Of a DNA stretch of 64,000 nucleotides, positions 41,311-52,700 are shown piece by piece. The translations under genes were made by a program, and so were the position numbers. Location of the stretch: the NCBI RefSeq assembly GCF_037975245.1, contig NC_092574.1, positions 11,557,213 through 11,621,212 on the forward strand, written 5' to 3'. The notes under the pieces are model-generated. The model saw only the letters and a program-made list of their open reading frames with translations. It was not told the origin of the DNA and made no database searches. Each line of letters opens with the position of its first letter. The stretch's first letter is position 1. The stretch comes from Apostichopus japonicus (Eukaryota; Echinodermata; Holothuroidea; Aspidochirotida; Stichopodidae).

Positions 41311-42821
41311 GTATGTACTTATAATTATATAATAATAATCATAATAATAATAATAATAATCAATTTACTGTGTTTGAAAATAAACTTTTTTCTGCTTTGG
41401 ATGAAGATTAAGGATTCTTGTTTTTCAAAAGGCAAAATGCAACATGGACTATATATATAAGGATGAATACCAAAAAATTAAGAAAAGAAATAGGGTTGGG
41501 GGAGGGGGAATCAGGCAGAGACCATCATGCTACTACCCTGTTAATTTTGTGTAGGACCCTGGTTAGTTTAAAAGGAAGAAATCCCTTTAGTACCCTTGAG
41601 TTTCTGAAAGGTTTCTTCTTTAGGGTAACGGTGGAGAGACATATCGATGTTCTCTTTTGGGTCTGATCATCAGGAAAATGTAGATTAAACTGCCAAGTCC
41701 ATTTGGAACCTGGGAATTGAACCCTGCTACTGGAACAAATGTTTTCCATCAGAGCATAGACAATGATTCAGAGAAATATGGCATTTATATACAGTAAATA
41801 ATCTGTTGTTTTCTTTCCCAAATTTTTCTCTTTGGTTAAACAATGAGTGAAAAGATTAATTCAGTTGGAAGCAGCACCGCCCTTTTCACCCTTTTTTGGG
41901 GGGTGGGGGGGGTGGAGAGACCTATTAGCCCTTAGGGTCTGAAAATATTACAATAGGAGTATTGTAGTGGACAGGACAGACAACATTTATTTTTGCTCAT
42001 AGCTGAATGTATGATGTCCAGGGATCACAAGGAAGTATCAAAAGCCCGATCAAAAATGCTGTTTTTTTGTACTATCGAAATTTGTCAGAATAAAGAAATT
42101 GAAAGCCAAAATAAAAAGAGTTTATCTGGCCTTGTAGACTGCAATTGAACCAGTTTCTGTCTTCTCCAAATAATAGAAAGTGTGTATCCATTTCTGTTTG
42201 TGACAGCAACAACAAAAAATGACTGCAAATTATCAAGTTTTTGTAAACTTTCTTTATTCAGGGATTAAAATCTCAAATTCCACTCCAATATACCCCCCTA
42301 CTTATGAACTGTCAGGTACAGTAGCTCAAGCTGACAAATTTACTACAAAGATGAGAATAGGCATTATGTGGCTCCTAATTGAATGACATTTCTCACAACT
42401 AATTGAATTGACTTCCCCCACCCTCTGACTACTCTCACCCATAGAAAATACCCTCCACCCAAGAATACTTTAAAAAAAAAAAGGCCATGGCTTACCAAGA
42501 ACCTCTTTGCATTAATTTTCAGTTTCCAATGAACCTTCCATCAGCAAAGGAATGGCACAACTCGGTCTGAAGGACAATCAACCGCTGGTGGAAAGGCTGG
42601 ACAGGTACAACGCCAACCAGCCGGACCTTGCCGCCAAGCCCAACTTCACAGCATTCCCACCAGACTTAAAGCTGTCACCGTGCAAACTGCTCTTCTTTGA
42701 CATAGTGCTGAACCATATAGAGTTTCCCTCCTTGGACGAGAAACTGAAACAGAATAAATCGGCCGCGCAGGGGGGTTTGGGTGGGTTCCTGCATGGATGG
42801 TGGAGTGGTGGTGAAAAGTAA
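41236..42821 (+). CDS. SRP68: Signal recognition particle subunit SRP68, last two exons
   Basis: SRP68 is a protein of the signal recognition particle; with SRP72 it binds 7SL RNA and takes part in targeting secretory proteins to the ER. The last exon (42523-42821) encodes the conserved C-terminus: QPLVERLDRYN, AAKPNFTAFPPDLK, SPCKLLFFDIVLNHIEFPSL and a Gly-rich tail GGLGGFLHGWW. The exon before it (41236-41310) encodes VEVEELDTLAQDINGLKYSA, the expected preceding helix. However, the frame slips: the last codons before the donor fit ASIL only in another frame, so one base seems to be missing near 41298. Upstream exons were not found in this window, where LINEs occupy the preceding 7 kb. This may be a broken or partial copy, or an assembly error. 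Confidence 0.8.
42523..42821 (+). CDS. SRP68: SRP68 last exon
   Basis: The acceptor GCATTAATTTTCAG is followed by two bases that complete a codon, then SNEPSISKGMAQLGLKDNQP. The conserved CK.LFFD...LNH..FP.L..KL motif is plain. It ends in GGEK and TAA. Confidence 0.85.
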
Positions 42822-44630
42822 CTCTAGATTTTCCAAGATGTCGGAAAAAGGATCGAAAGATCGCGTCTCTCTGGGATCAAATGCGATCCCCAGTGGGAAT
42901 GTCAGCAGGCTAATAGGAGTAATATCTTTTACCAACCATGTTATTTTTCTTTTTTTACTCTCTTCTTTGGTCTTCGTTGTTACAGTATGTATGTGTTGGC
43001 ATTATACAGTTACATGATTATATCTGCATGTATTGCATGTCGTGGTTCCGGGTACATTCAGGTGAGGCACCCACAGATTGATATATCACATTTCATAAAC
43101 ATCCATCATAAGACCACAGGAATGACACACGTCAGGTCAAATGGGTTAGTCCAGGTTATTTGGAACTTAATCTGCGTCCGTGAGGTCTTTTGTATACATA
43201 AGCCGATAGTATTTGGGAGGGCTCTCACGCTTCTCCTGCGTGTGCTGTTATCATCTTTTATTTAAGTTTTATTTGATTTTATCTGTTTTTTAGTAGAGAA
43301 AACTACACCTTGTTGCAATGCAAACACAAAGATGGGGGAAGGCCAAAAAGAATAACACTCACTTTTTTAACGTGGCTTGGCCAAAAAAAATTGAAGAATA
43401 TTCAAAATGGGAATTGGAATTCTATATATGATCTGGTGTTTGTGTGTTAATCTCGTTTAGAGAAAAAGAAGGAAAAAACAGCATCTTTATTTGATGGGGC
43501 TTTAAAGTTTTAAAATGGGTTTGGGTTGTTGATATCTTGGTCTACAAACATTGTGGTGCTTGACCAACTGACACTTTATGGGGATGGTAAGGTGACTGAA
43601 TTTGATATTGGCAGGAGTTATGGATGGTAGTTGGAAGGACCAGGGGTGGGGGGGGGTGGTGAGGCAAAGGAACGAGAAGGAGAAATGAAAGTGAAGAGGG
43701 AGAATCTTTGAAGTGAATTTTCAGTTTGCAGTAGCACAGTTTTACTGAGAGAAACTTATTTAGAGAAACTGTCAATAATGCACTCTTCGTGTATATAATT
43801 TGGGGTGTGGTAGTCGGAGCGGGGAGGGGGGGGGGTGGCGATTGAGATGGCAATGAAAGGGAGCAACTTTTCCACATTTATGTTGTTTGTGCTATGGTAG
43901 TATCGTTTCCTTTTTCAAACTGGAGGGCAAAAATGTAAAAGTTAAGAGTTATCTAAAACTAATTCAAAATCAGATTTAGTTAGTTAATGAAAGTTAAAGA
44001 AAATTATATTGATGGTAGCAGGGGTGCCATGGTATTATTGTTAACTGAATCATCCATGGAAGGCCACCTTTTTATTGGGAACTTATTGTCAAGCAAACCT
44101 ATGGATTCAAGCCCTGTCTGGCTGAAGTAAGATTGGGTTATTATTTTTATCTAGGAGAAATCCATTCTTTTTCTCCTCATGTGAAAATGGTCTTCCAAAT
44201 GTTTAAAAAAAAATGTCCAAAAAGAATGTACCCGTGTGAATTGGATAGCCACCTGGTGTGAAGTAAAAGGCCATAGGGCATATCCCATATGTACATGTGA
44301 CTGCTTAGCATCATTTAATAACTGCCTTCCAGGCTGATATTATAAGTAATAGAAACATTATAGAAACTAACTGTCTGTTGTCACCCAACCATCTCAATAG
44401 TAGATGCAGGTATCACTAAGAATGTTTATGAAAGATTTATTGCATGTTTTGATTAGTATTTGATAAGGGATAACCTGTTACTGGATAGGTAGTTGAAGGG
44501 TATTAACTGTGGTGGGAGGGATGAAGAAACATCCTGTCCATGAACTGATTTGTCATTAAAAAAAAAAGAAGTTATTTCCAAGCATCTCTTTTCTTTCTAC
44601 CTTTTACTGGAGTATTGTAAAAGGAAAAGC
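42822..44630. other. SRP68 3' flank, no further gene seen
   Basis: Holds the SRP68 3' UTR and AT-rich DNA with G-runs at 43644-43655 and 43822-43836. GGATTCAAGCCC near 44103 resembles a pol III B box but no A box is paired with it. The frames at 42987-43265 and 43542-43877 show no family signature. Confidence 0.4.
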
Positions 44631-44631
44631 A

Positions 44632-44703
44632 GAGGTTGAGTTTGAGCCAGGGACCTTGACATGCAAAAGCAAAAGTCTTTACCACTAGACCATTAGGTGG
44701 GCC
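44632..44703 (-). repeat. tRNA-derived element
   Basis: On the minus strand TAATGGTCTAGTGGTAAAGA resembles a tRNA D-arm (A box) and GGCTCAAACTC the T-loop (B box). The arms do not fold into an intact cloverleaf. Confidence 0.5.
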
Positions 44704-45007
44704 TCTGGTTTCAAAAGCTTTACAAATATTTAAAGATCCTGCTGTTTGGACTTAGTTTGGACTTAGTTTTTATAAAAGATTTTCTCCACTACTCCCTCAG
44801 CCCCAGAATAGCTAGTCAGGGGGGAGGGGTGGCGGCGAACTCCAGTTGTCCGCGCCGTTACCTTGTCAGGGGGAGGGGGCCGCGACATCACCTTGTCCAC
44901 ACCTTTCCCGTCTCCCCTTCGGTACTCACCTTATCCACCTGTCAGGAGGAGGAGGAGGAGGACCGCCCACCTTCGGGATTCACCTTATCCACTTGTCAGA
45001 ACTCCTT

Positions 45008-45095
45008 TTGCTAATACTCACCTGGGACTTGAACCGATGCAATCCAAACCAATCGCTTACTGAACGATGGAGCTACCAATTACACCATTTCGGTT
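45008..45095 (-). repeat. tRNA-derived element with good A and B boxes
   Basis: On the minus strand TGGTGTAATTGGTAGCTCC (A box) is followed about 40 bp later by GGTTCAAGTCCCAGG (B box). It lies next to the tandem array and is probably SINE-related rather than a working tRNA gene. Confidence 0.55.
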
Positions 45096-45164
45096 CCCTC
45101 TGGAGAAACTTCGTTTCTTATATTTATACTTCCACTCCCTCCAGAGAGTAGAAAAGTAAAAGGC

Positions 45165-46580
45165 TCTGCCTGGACATGGACAGCAGACATGGAGCTTGTC
45201 TGGGAATCGAACCAGAGACATGGAGTTTGTCTGTCTCTCTCCAGTCCAGAGCACTACCAACTGCGCCACTAGAACTGTTGAGAATTAATGCTCGTTTCTA
45301 ATATTTAAACTTCAAAGTCCAGAATGGAATCAGTAAAAGAGCAAAAATATAAAATGCTCTGTCCGGGGTTCGAACCAGAGACATGGAGTTTGTCTGTCTC
45401 TCCAGTCCAGAGCACTACCAACTGCGCCACTAGAACTGTTGAGAATTAATGCTCGTTTCTAATATTTAAACTTCAAAGTCCAGAAAGGAATCAGTAATAG
45501 AGCAAAAAATCAAAATGCTCTGGCTGGGGATCGAACCGGAGAAACAGAGTTTGTCTGTCTTTCTCCAGTCCAGAGCACTACCAACTGCGCCATTAGAACT
45601 GTTGAGAATTAGTACTCGTTTCTAATATTTAAACTTCAGAATGGAAGAAGGAAAAGAACAGAAAATCAAAATGCTCTGTCTGGGGATCGAACCGGAGACA
45701 TGGAGTTTGTCTGTGTCTCTCCAGTCCAGAGCACTACCAACTGCGCCACTAGAACTGTTGAGAATTAGGGCTTGTTTCTAATATTTAAACTTCAAAGTCC
45801 AGAATGGAAGAAGGAAAAGAACAGAAAATCAAAATGCTCTGTCTGGGGATCGAACCGGAGACATGGAGTTTGTCTGTCTTTCTCCAGTCCAGAGCACTAC
45901 CAACTGCGCCACTAGAACTGTTGAGAATTAGGGCTTGTTTCTAATATTTAAACTTCAAAGTCCAGAATGGAAGAAGGAAAAGAACAGAAAATCAAAATGC
46001 TCTGTCTGGGGATCGAACCGGAGACATGGAGTTTGTCTGTCTTTCTCCAGTCCAGAGCACTACCAACTGCGCCATTAGAACTGTTGAGAATTAGTGCTCG
46101 TTTCTAATATTTAAACTTTAGAATGGAAGAAGGAAAAGAACAGAAAATCAAAATGCTCTGTCTGGGGATCGAACCGGAGACATGGAGTTTGTCTGTGTCT
46201 CTCCAGTCCAGAGCACCAACTGTGCCACTAGAACTGTTGAGAATTAGGGCTTGTTTCTAATATTTAAACTTCAAAGTTCAGAATGGAAGAAGGAAAAGAA
46301 CAGAAAATCAAAATGCTCTGTCTGGGGATCGAACCGGAGACATGGAGTTTGCCTGTGTCTCTCCAGTCCAGAGCACTACCAACTGCGCCACTAGAACTGT
46401 TGAGAATTAGGGCTTGTTTCTAATATTTAAACTTCAAAGTCCAGAATGGAAGAAGGAAAAGAACAGAAAATCAAAATGCTCTGTCTGGGGATCGAACCGG
46501 AGACATGGAGTTTGTCTGTGTCTCTCCAGTCCAGAGCACTACCAACTGCGCCACTAGAACTGTTGAGAATTAATATTCGT
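45165..46580 (-). repeat. Tandem array of nine tRNA-like (pol III box) units, ~160 bp each
   Basis: Each unit, on the minus strand, has GTTCTAGTGGCGCAGTTGG (A-box match TGGCGCAGTTGG), about 45 bp, and CTCCGGTTCGATCCCC (B-box match GGTTCGATCCC). A spacer with AATATTTAAACTTC then separates the units. B boxes fall near 45205, 45370, 45528, 45686, 45848, 46011, 46167, 46327 and 46490. The anticodon and acceptor stems pair poorly, so these look like a tRNA-derived SINE head amplified head to tail. Confidence 0.85.
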
Positions 46581-46770
46581 TTCTAATATTTAATCTTCAC
46601 AACATTAGGAGGCAAATAAATAAAAAATCAAATGCATCCTCTGGTGTTTTAACTCAAGACAAGGAGTGTGTCTCATTTCTTTCAGTTTATTGAAAATTTC
46701 TTTGTACAAAACAATAATAAATATTCCAAATTTTACAACATAACTTTACAACATAACACAACATACAAAT
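46581..46770. other. AT-rich junction between the two arrays
   Basis: About 190 bp of AT-rich DNA with no unit of either array recognised. Confidence 0.4.
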
Positions 46771-49700
46771 AGAAATGATATAGACAAAAAGCCTTTCCCG
46801 GTCTGATATTTACACGAAATTGGTGTATAGCAAAGACAAAAGTGTCTTCTACTCCACCTTTAATTTTAATGTCGATGGGTGTTTCAGAGAGGAAAAGAGG
46901 GGGTTTTCCAAATTGTGCACTTATATAAAGAACAGTTACGTATTTCTATCTTGAACTTTTGGGACCAAATATATCTCCCGAACGGAAGCAGATATGGACC
47001 TGGGAGTTGCAGATTTGGGCTCCTGAGCATCGATTAACCCCTGTTACGTCATTTGGGCGAAATCAAGTTTGGGTCAATTTTGGCAAAAATTGCAAGAGAT
47101 AGGTACCCTTACAGTTTTTATTAAATCAGGTTTTTTGCCTCCCACGCCCTCACACAACACCCAATTCGAAAATAAATTTCAGATTTGTAATCAGCGTGTC
47201 GCGAACTACCAGAAAAGATACACATTTATCGCTTTTGCGACAACAAGTTTTTTCGCCTGAAAAAAAGTAAGAGCGAAAAACTTTTACGACGAACAAAGGA
47301 TTAAAATCTTTTGTTGTCCCTAAAAGTTTTTCGCTTTTCTATTGTCCCTATGAAGTTGCAAACTGAGCGAAAAAAGTGTCATAAGAGGGCGCAAAGGCGA
47401 TAAATGTGTATCTTTTCTGGTAGCTCGCGATACGCTGATTACGAATCTGAAGTTTATTTTCGAATTGGGTACCAAAAAGAGGTACTTTTTCAACTTTTCA
47501 AGACAAAACACCTATTTTTGGCGCAAATAGAAATAATATAAACAAAAAGCCTTTCCCGGTCAGATAATTACACGAAGTTGGTGTATAACAAAGACAAGGG
47601 TGTCTTCTACTCCACGTCTAATTTAAATGTCGATGGGTGTTTCAGAGAGGACAAGAGAGGGGGCTGAAAAGAGGGGGTTTTCCAAATTGTGCACTTATAA
47701 AGAACAGTCACGTATTTCTATCTTGAACTTTGGGACCACGTATCTCCCGAACGGAAGCAGATATGGACCTGGGAGTTGCAGATTTGGGCTCCTGAGCATC
47801 GATTAACCCCTGTTACGTCTTTTGGGCGAAATCGATTTGGGGTCAATTTTTGGCAATATTTATTTGCGCCAAAAATAGGTGTTTTGTCTTGAAAAGGTAA
47901 AAAAGTACCTCTTTTTGTTACCCAATTCGAAAATAAACTTCAGATTCGTAATCAGCGTGTCGCGAACTACCAGAAAAGATACACATTTATCGCTTTTGCG
48001 ACAACAAGTTTTTTCGCCTGAAAAAAAGTAAGAGCGAAAAACTTTTACGACGAACAAAGGATTAAAATCTTTTGTTGTCCCTAAAAGTTTTTTGCTTTTC
48101 TATTGTCCCTAAGAAGTTGCAAGCTGAGCGAAAAAAGTGTCATAAGAGGGCGCAAAGGCGATAAATGTGTATCTTTTCTGGTAGCTCGCGATACGCTGAT
48201 TACGAATCTGAAGTTTATTTTCGAATTGGGTACCAAAAAGAGGTACTTTTTCAACTTTTCAAGACAAAACACCTATTTTTGGCGCAAATAGAAATAATAT
48301 AAACAAAAAGCCTTTCCCGGTCAGATAATTACACGAAGTTGGTGTATAACAAAGACAAGGGTGTCTTCTACTCCACGTCTAATTTAAATGTCGATGGGTG
48401 TTTCAGAGAGGACAAGAGAGGGGGCTGAAAAGAGGGGGTTTTCCAAATTGTGCACTTATAAAGAACAGTCACGTATTTCTATCTTGAACTTTGGGACCAC
48501 GTATCTCCCGAACGGAAGCAGATATGGACCTGGGAGTTGCAGATTTGGGCTCCTGAGCATCGATTAACCCCTGTTACGTCTTTTGGGCGAAATCGATTTG
48601 GGGTCAATTTTTGGCAATATTTATTTGCGCCAAAAATAGGTGTTTTGTCTTGAAAAGGTAAAAAAGTACCTCTTTTTGTTACCCAATTCGAAAATAAACT
48701 TCAGATTCGTAATCAGCGTGTCGCGAACTACCAGAAAAGATACACATTTATCGCTTTTGCGACAACAAGTTTTTTCGCCTCAAAAAAAGTAAGAGCGAAA
48801 AACTTTTACGACGAACAAAGGATTAAAATCTTTTGTTGTCCCTAAAAGTTTTTTGCTTTTCTATTGTCCCTAAGAAGTTGCAAGCTGAGCGAAAAAAGTG
48901 TCATAAGAGGGCGCAAAGGCGATAAATGTGTATCTTTTCTGGTAGCTCGCGATACGCTGATTACGAATCTGAAGTTTATTTTCGAATTGGGTACCAAAAA
49001 GAGGTACTTTTTCAACTTTTCAAGACAAAACACCTATTTTTGGCGCAAATAGAAATAATATAAACAAAAAGCCTTTCCCGGTCAGATAATTACACGAAGT
49101 TGGTGTATAACAAAGACAAGGGTGTCTTCTACTCCACGTCTAATTTAAATGTCGATGGGTGTTTCAGAGAGGACAAGAGAGGGGGCTGAAAAGAGGGGGT
49201 TTTCCAAATTGTGCACTTATAAAGAACAGTCACGTATTTCTATCTTGAACTTTGGGACCACGTATCTCCCGAACGGAAGCAGATATGGACCTGGGAGTTG
49301 CAGATTTGGGCTCCTGAGCATCGATTAACCCCTGTTACGTCATTTGGGCGAAATCGATTTGGGGTCAATTTTTGGCAATATTTATTTGCGCCAAAAATAG
49401 GTGTTTTGTCTTGAAAAGTTAAAAAAGTACCTCTTTTTAGTACCCAATTCGAAAATAAACTTCAGATTCGTAATCAGCGTGTCGCGAACTACCAGAAAAG
49501 ATACACATTTATCGCTTTTGCGACAACAAGTTTTTTCGCCTGAAAAAAAGTAAGAGCGAAAAACTTTTACGACGAACAAAGGATTAAAATCTTTTGTTGT
49601 CCCTAAAAGTTTTTCGCTTTTCTATTGTCCCTGTGAAGTTGCAAACTGAGCGAAAAAAGTGTCATAAGAGGGCGCAAAGGCAATAAATGTGTATCTTTTC

Positions 49701-52700
49701 TGGTAGCTCGCGATACGCTGATTACGAATCTGAAGTTTATTTTCGAATTGGGTACCAAAAAGAGGTACTTTTTCAACTTTTCAAGACAAAACACCTATTT
49801 TTGGCGCAAATAGAAATAATATAAACAAAAAGCCTTTCCCGGTCAGATAATTACACGAAGTTGGTGTATAACAAAGACAAGGGTGTCTTCTACTCCACGT
49901 CTAATTTAAATGTCGATGGGTGTTTCAGAGAGGACAAGAGAGGGGCTGAAAAGAGGGGGTTTTCCAAATTGTGCACTTATAAAGAACAGTCACGTATTTC
50001 TATCTTGAACTTTGGGACCACGTATCTCCCGAACGGAAGCAGATATGGACCTGGGAGTTGCAGATTTGGGCTCCTGAGCATCGATTAACCCCTGTTACGT
50101 CTTTTGGGCGAAATCGATTTGGGGTCAATTTTTGGCAATATTTATTTGCGCCAAAAATAGGTGTTTTGTCTTGAAAAGGTAAAAAAGTACCTCTTTTTGT
50201 TACCCAATTCGAAAATAAACTTCAGATTCGTAATCAGCGTGTCGCGAACTACCAGAAAAGATACACATTTATCGCTTTTGCGACAACAAGTTTTTTCGCC
50301 TGAAAAAAAGTAAGAGCGAAAAACTTTTACGACGAACAAAGGATTAAAATCTTTTGTTGTCCCTAAAAGTTTTTTGCTTTTCTATTGTCCCTAAGAAGTT
50401 GCAAGCTGAGCGAAAAAAGTGTCATAAGAGGGCGCAAAGGCGATAAATGTGTATCTTTTCTGGTAGCTCGCGATACGCTGATTACGAATCTGAAGTTTAT
50501 TTTCGAATTGGGTACCAAAAAGAGGTACTTTTTCAACTTTTCAAGACAAAACACCTATTTTTGGCGCAAATAGAAATAATATAAACAAAAAGCCTTTCCC
50601 GGTCAGATAATTACACGAAGTTGGTGTATAACAAAGACAAGGGTGTCTTCTACTCCACGTCTAATTTTAATGTCGATGGGTGTTTCAGAGAGGACAAGAG
50701 AGGGGGCTGAAAAGAGGGGGTTTTCCAAATTGTGCACTTATAAAGAACAGTCACGTATTTCTATCTTGAACTTTGGGACCACGTATCTCCCGAACGGAAG
50801 CAGATATGGACCTGGGAGTTGCAGATTTGGGCTCCTGAGCATCGATTAACCCCTGTTACGTCATTTGGGCGAAATCGATTTGGGGTCAATTTTTGGCAAT
50901 ATTTATTTGCGCCAAAAATAGGTGTTTTGTCTTGAAAAGTTAAAAAAGTACCTCTTTTTGGTACGCAATTCGAAAATAAACTTCAGATTCGTAATCAGCG
51001 TGTCGCGAACTACCAGAAAAGATACACATTTATCGCTTTTGTGACAACAAGTTTTTTCGCCTGAAAAAAAGTAAGAGCGAAAAACTTTTACGACGAACAA
51101 AGGATTAAAATCTTTTGTTGTCCCTAAAAGTTTTTTGCTTTTCTATTGTCCCTAAGAAGTTGCAAGCTGAGCGAAAAAAGTGTCATAAGAGGGCGCAAAG
51201 GCGATAAATGTGTATCTTTTCTGGTAGCTCGCGATACGCTGATTACGAATCTGAAGTTTATTTTCGAATTGGGTACCAAAAAGAGGTACTTTTTCAACTT
51301 TTCAAGACAAAACACCTATTTTTGGCGCAAATAGAAATAATATAAACAAAAAGCCTTTCCCGGTCAGATAATTACACGAAGTTGGTGTATAACAAAGACA
51401 AGGGTGTCTTCTACTCCACGTCTAATTTAAATGTCGATGGGTGTTTCAGAGAGGACAAGAGAGGGGCTGAAAAGAGGGGGTTTTCCAAATTGTGCACTTA
51501 TAAAGAACAGTCACGTATTTCTATCTTGAACTTTGGGACCACGTATCTCCCGAACGGAAGCAGATATGGACCTGGGAGTTGCAGATTTGGGCTCCTGAGC
51601 ATCGATTAACCCCTGTTACGTCTTTTGGGCGAAATCGATTTGGGGTCAATTTTTGGCAATATTTATTTGCGCCAAAAATAGGTGTTTTGTCTTGAAAAGG
51701 TAAAAAAGTACCTCTTTTTGTTACCCAATTCGAAAATAAACTTCAGATTCGTAATCAGCGTGTCGCGAACTACCAGAAAAGATACACATTTATCGCTTTT
51801 GCGACAACAAGTTTTTTCGCCTGAAAAAAAGTAAGAGCGAAAAACTTTTACGACGAACAAAGGATTAAAATCTTTTGTTGTCCCTAAAAGTTTTTTGCTT
51901 TTCTATTGTCCCTAAGAAGTTGCAAGCTGAGCGAAAAAAGTGTCATAAGAGGGCGCAAAGGCGATAAATGTGTATCTTTTCTGGTAGCTCGCGATACGCT
52001 GATTACGAATCTGAAGTTTATTTTCGAATTGGGTACCAAAAAGAGGTACTTTTTCAACTTTTCAAGACAAAACACCTATTTTTGGCGCAAATAGAAATAA
52101 TATAAACAAAAAGCCTTTCCCGGTCAGATAATTACACGAAGTTGGTGTATAACAAAGACAAGGGTGTCTTCTACTCCACGTCTAATTTTAATGTCGATGG
52201 GTGTTTCAGAGAGGACAAGAGAGGGGGCTGAAAAGAGGGGGTTTTCCAAATTGTGCACTTATAAAGAACAGTCACGTATTTCTATCTTGAACTTTGGGAC
52301 CACGTATCTCCCGAACGGAAGCAGATATGGACCTGGGAGTTGCAGATTTGGGCTCCTGAGCATCGATTAACCCCTGTTACGTCATTTGGGCGAAATCGAT
52401 TTGGGGTCAATTTTTGGCAATATTTATTTGCGCCAAAAATAGGTGTTTTGTCTTGAAAAGTTAAAAAAGTACCTCTTTTTGGTACGCAATTCGAAAATAA
52501 ACTTCAGATTCGTAATCAGCGTGTCGCGAACTACCAGAAAAGATACACATTTATCGCTTTTGTGACAACAAGTTTTTTCGCCTCAAAAAAAGTAAGAGCG
52601 AAAAACTTTTACGACGAACAAAGGATTAAAATCTTTTGTTGTCCCTAAAAGTTTTTTGCTTTTCTATTGTCCCTAAGAAGTTGCAAGCTGAGCGAAAAAA

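Noticed and set aside
41650-41760. Another tRNA-derived element (B-box match GGTTCAATTCC, minus strand)
   Set aside because: The matching A box is too weak to support a call.
45165-46580. Nine functional tRNA genes
   Set aside because: A and B boxes are good but acceptor and anticodon stems pair poorly and the position before the putative anticodon is not T; tRNA-derived repeats fit better.
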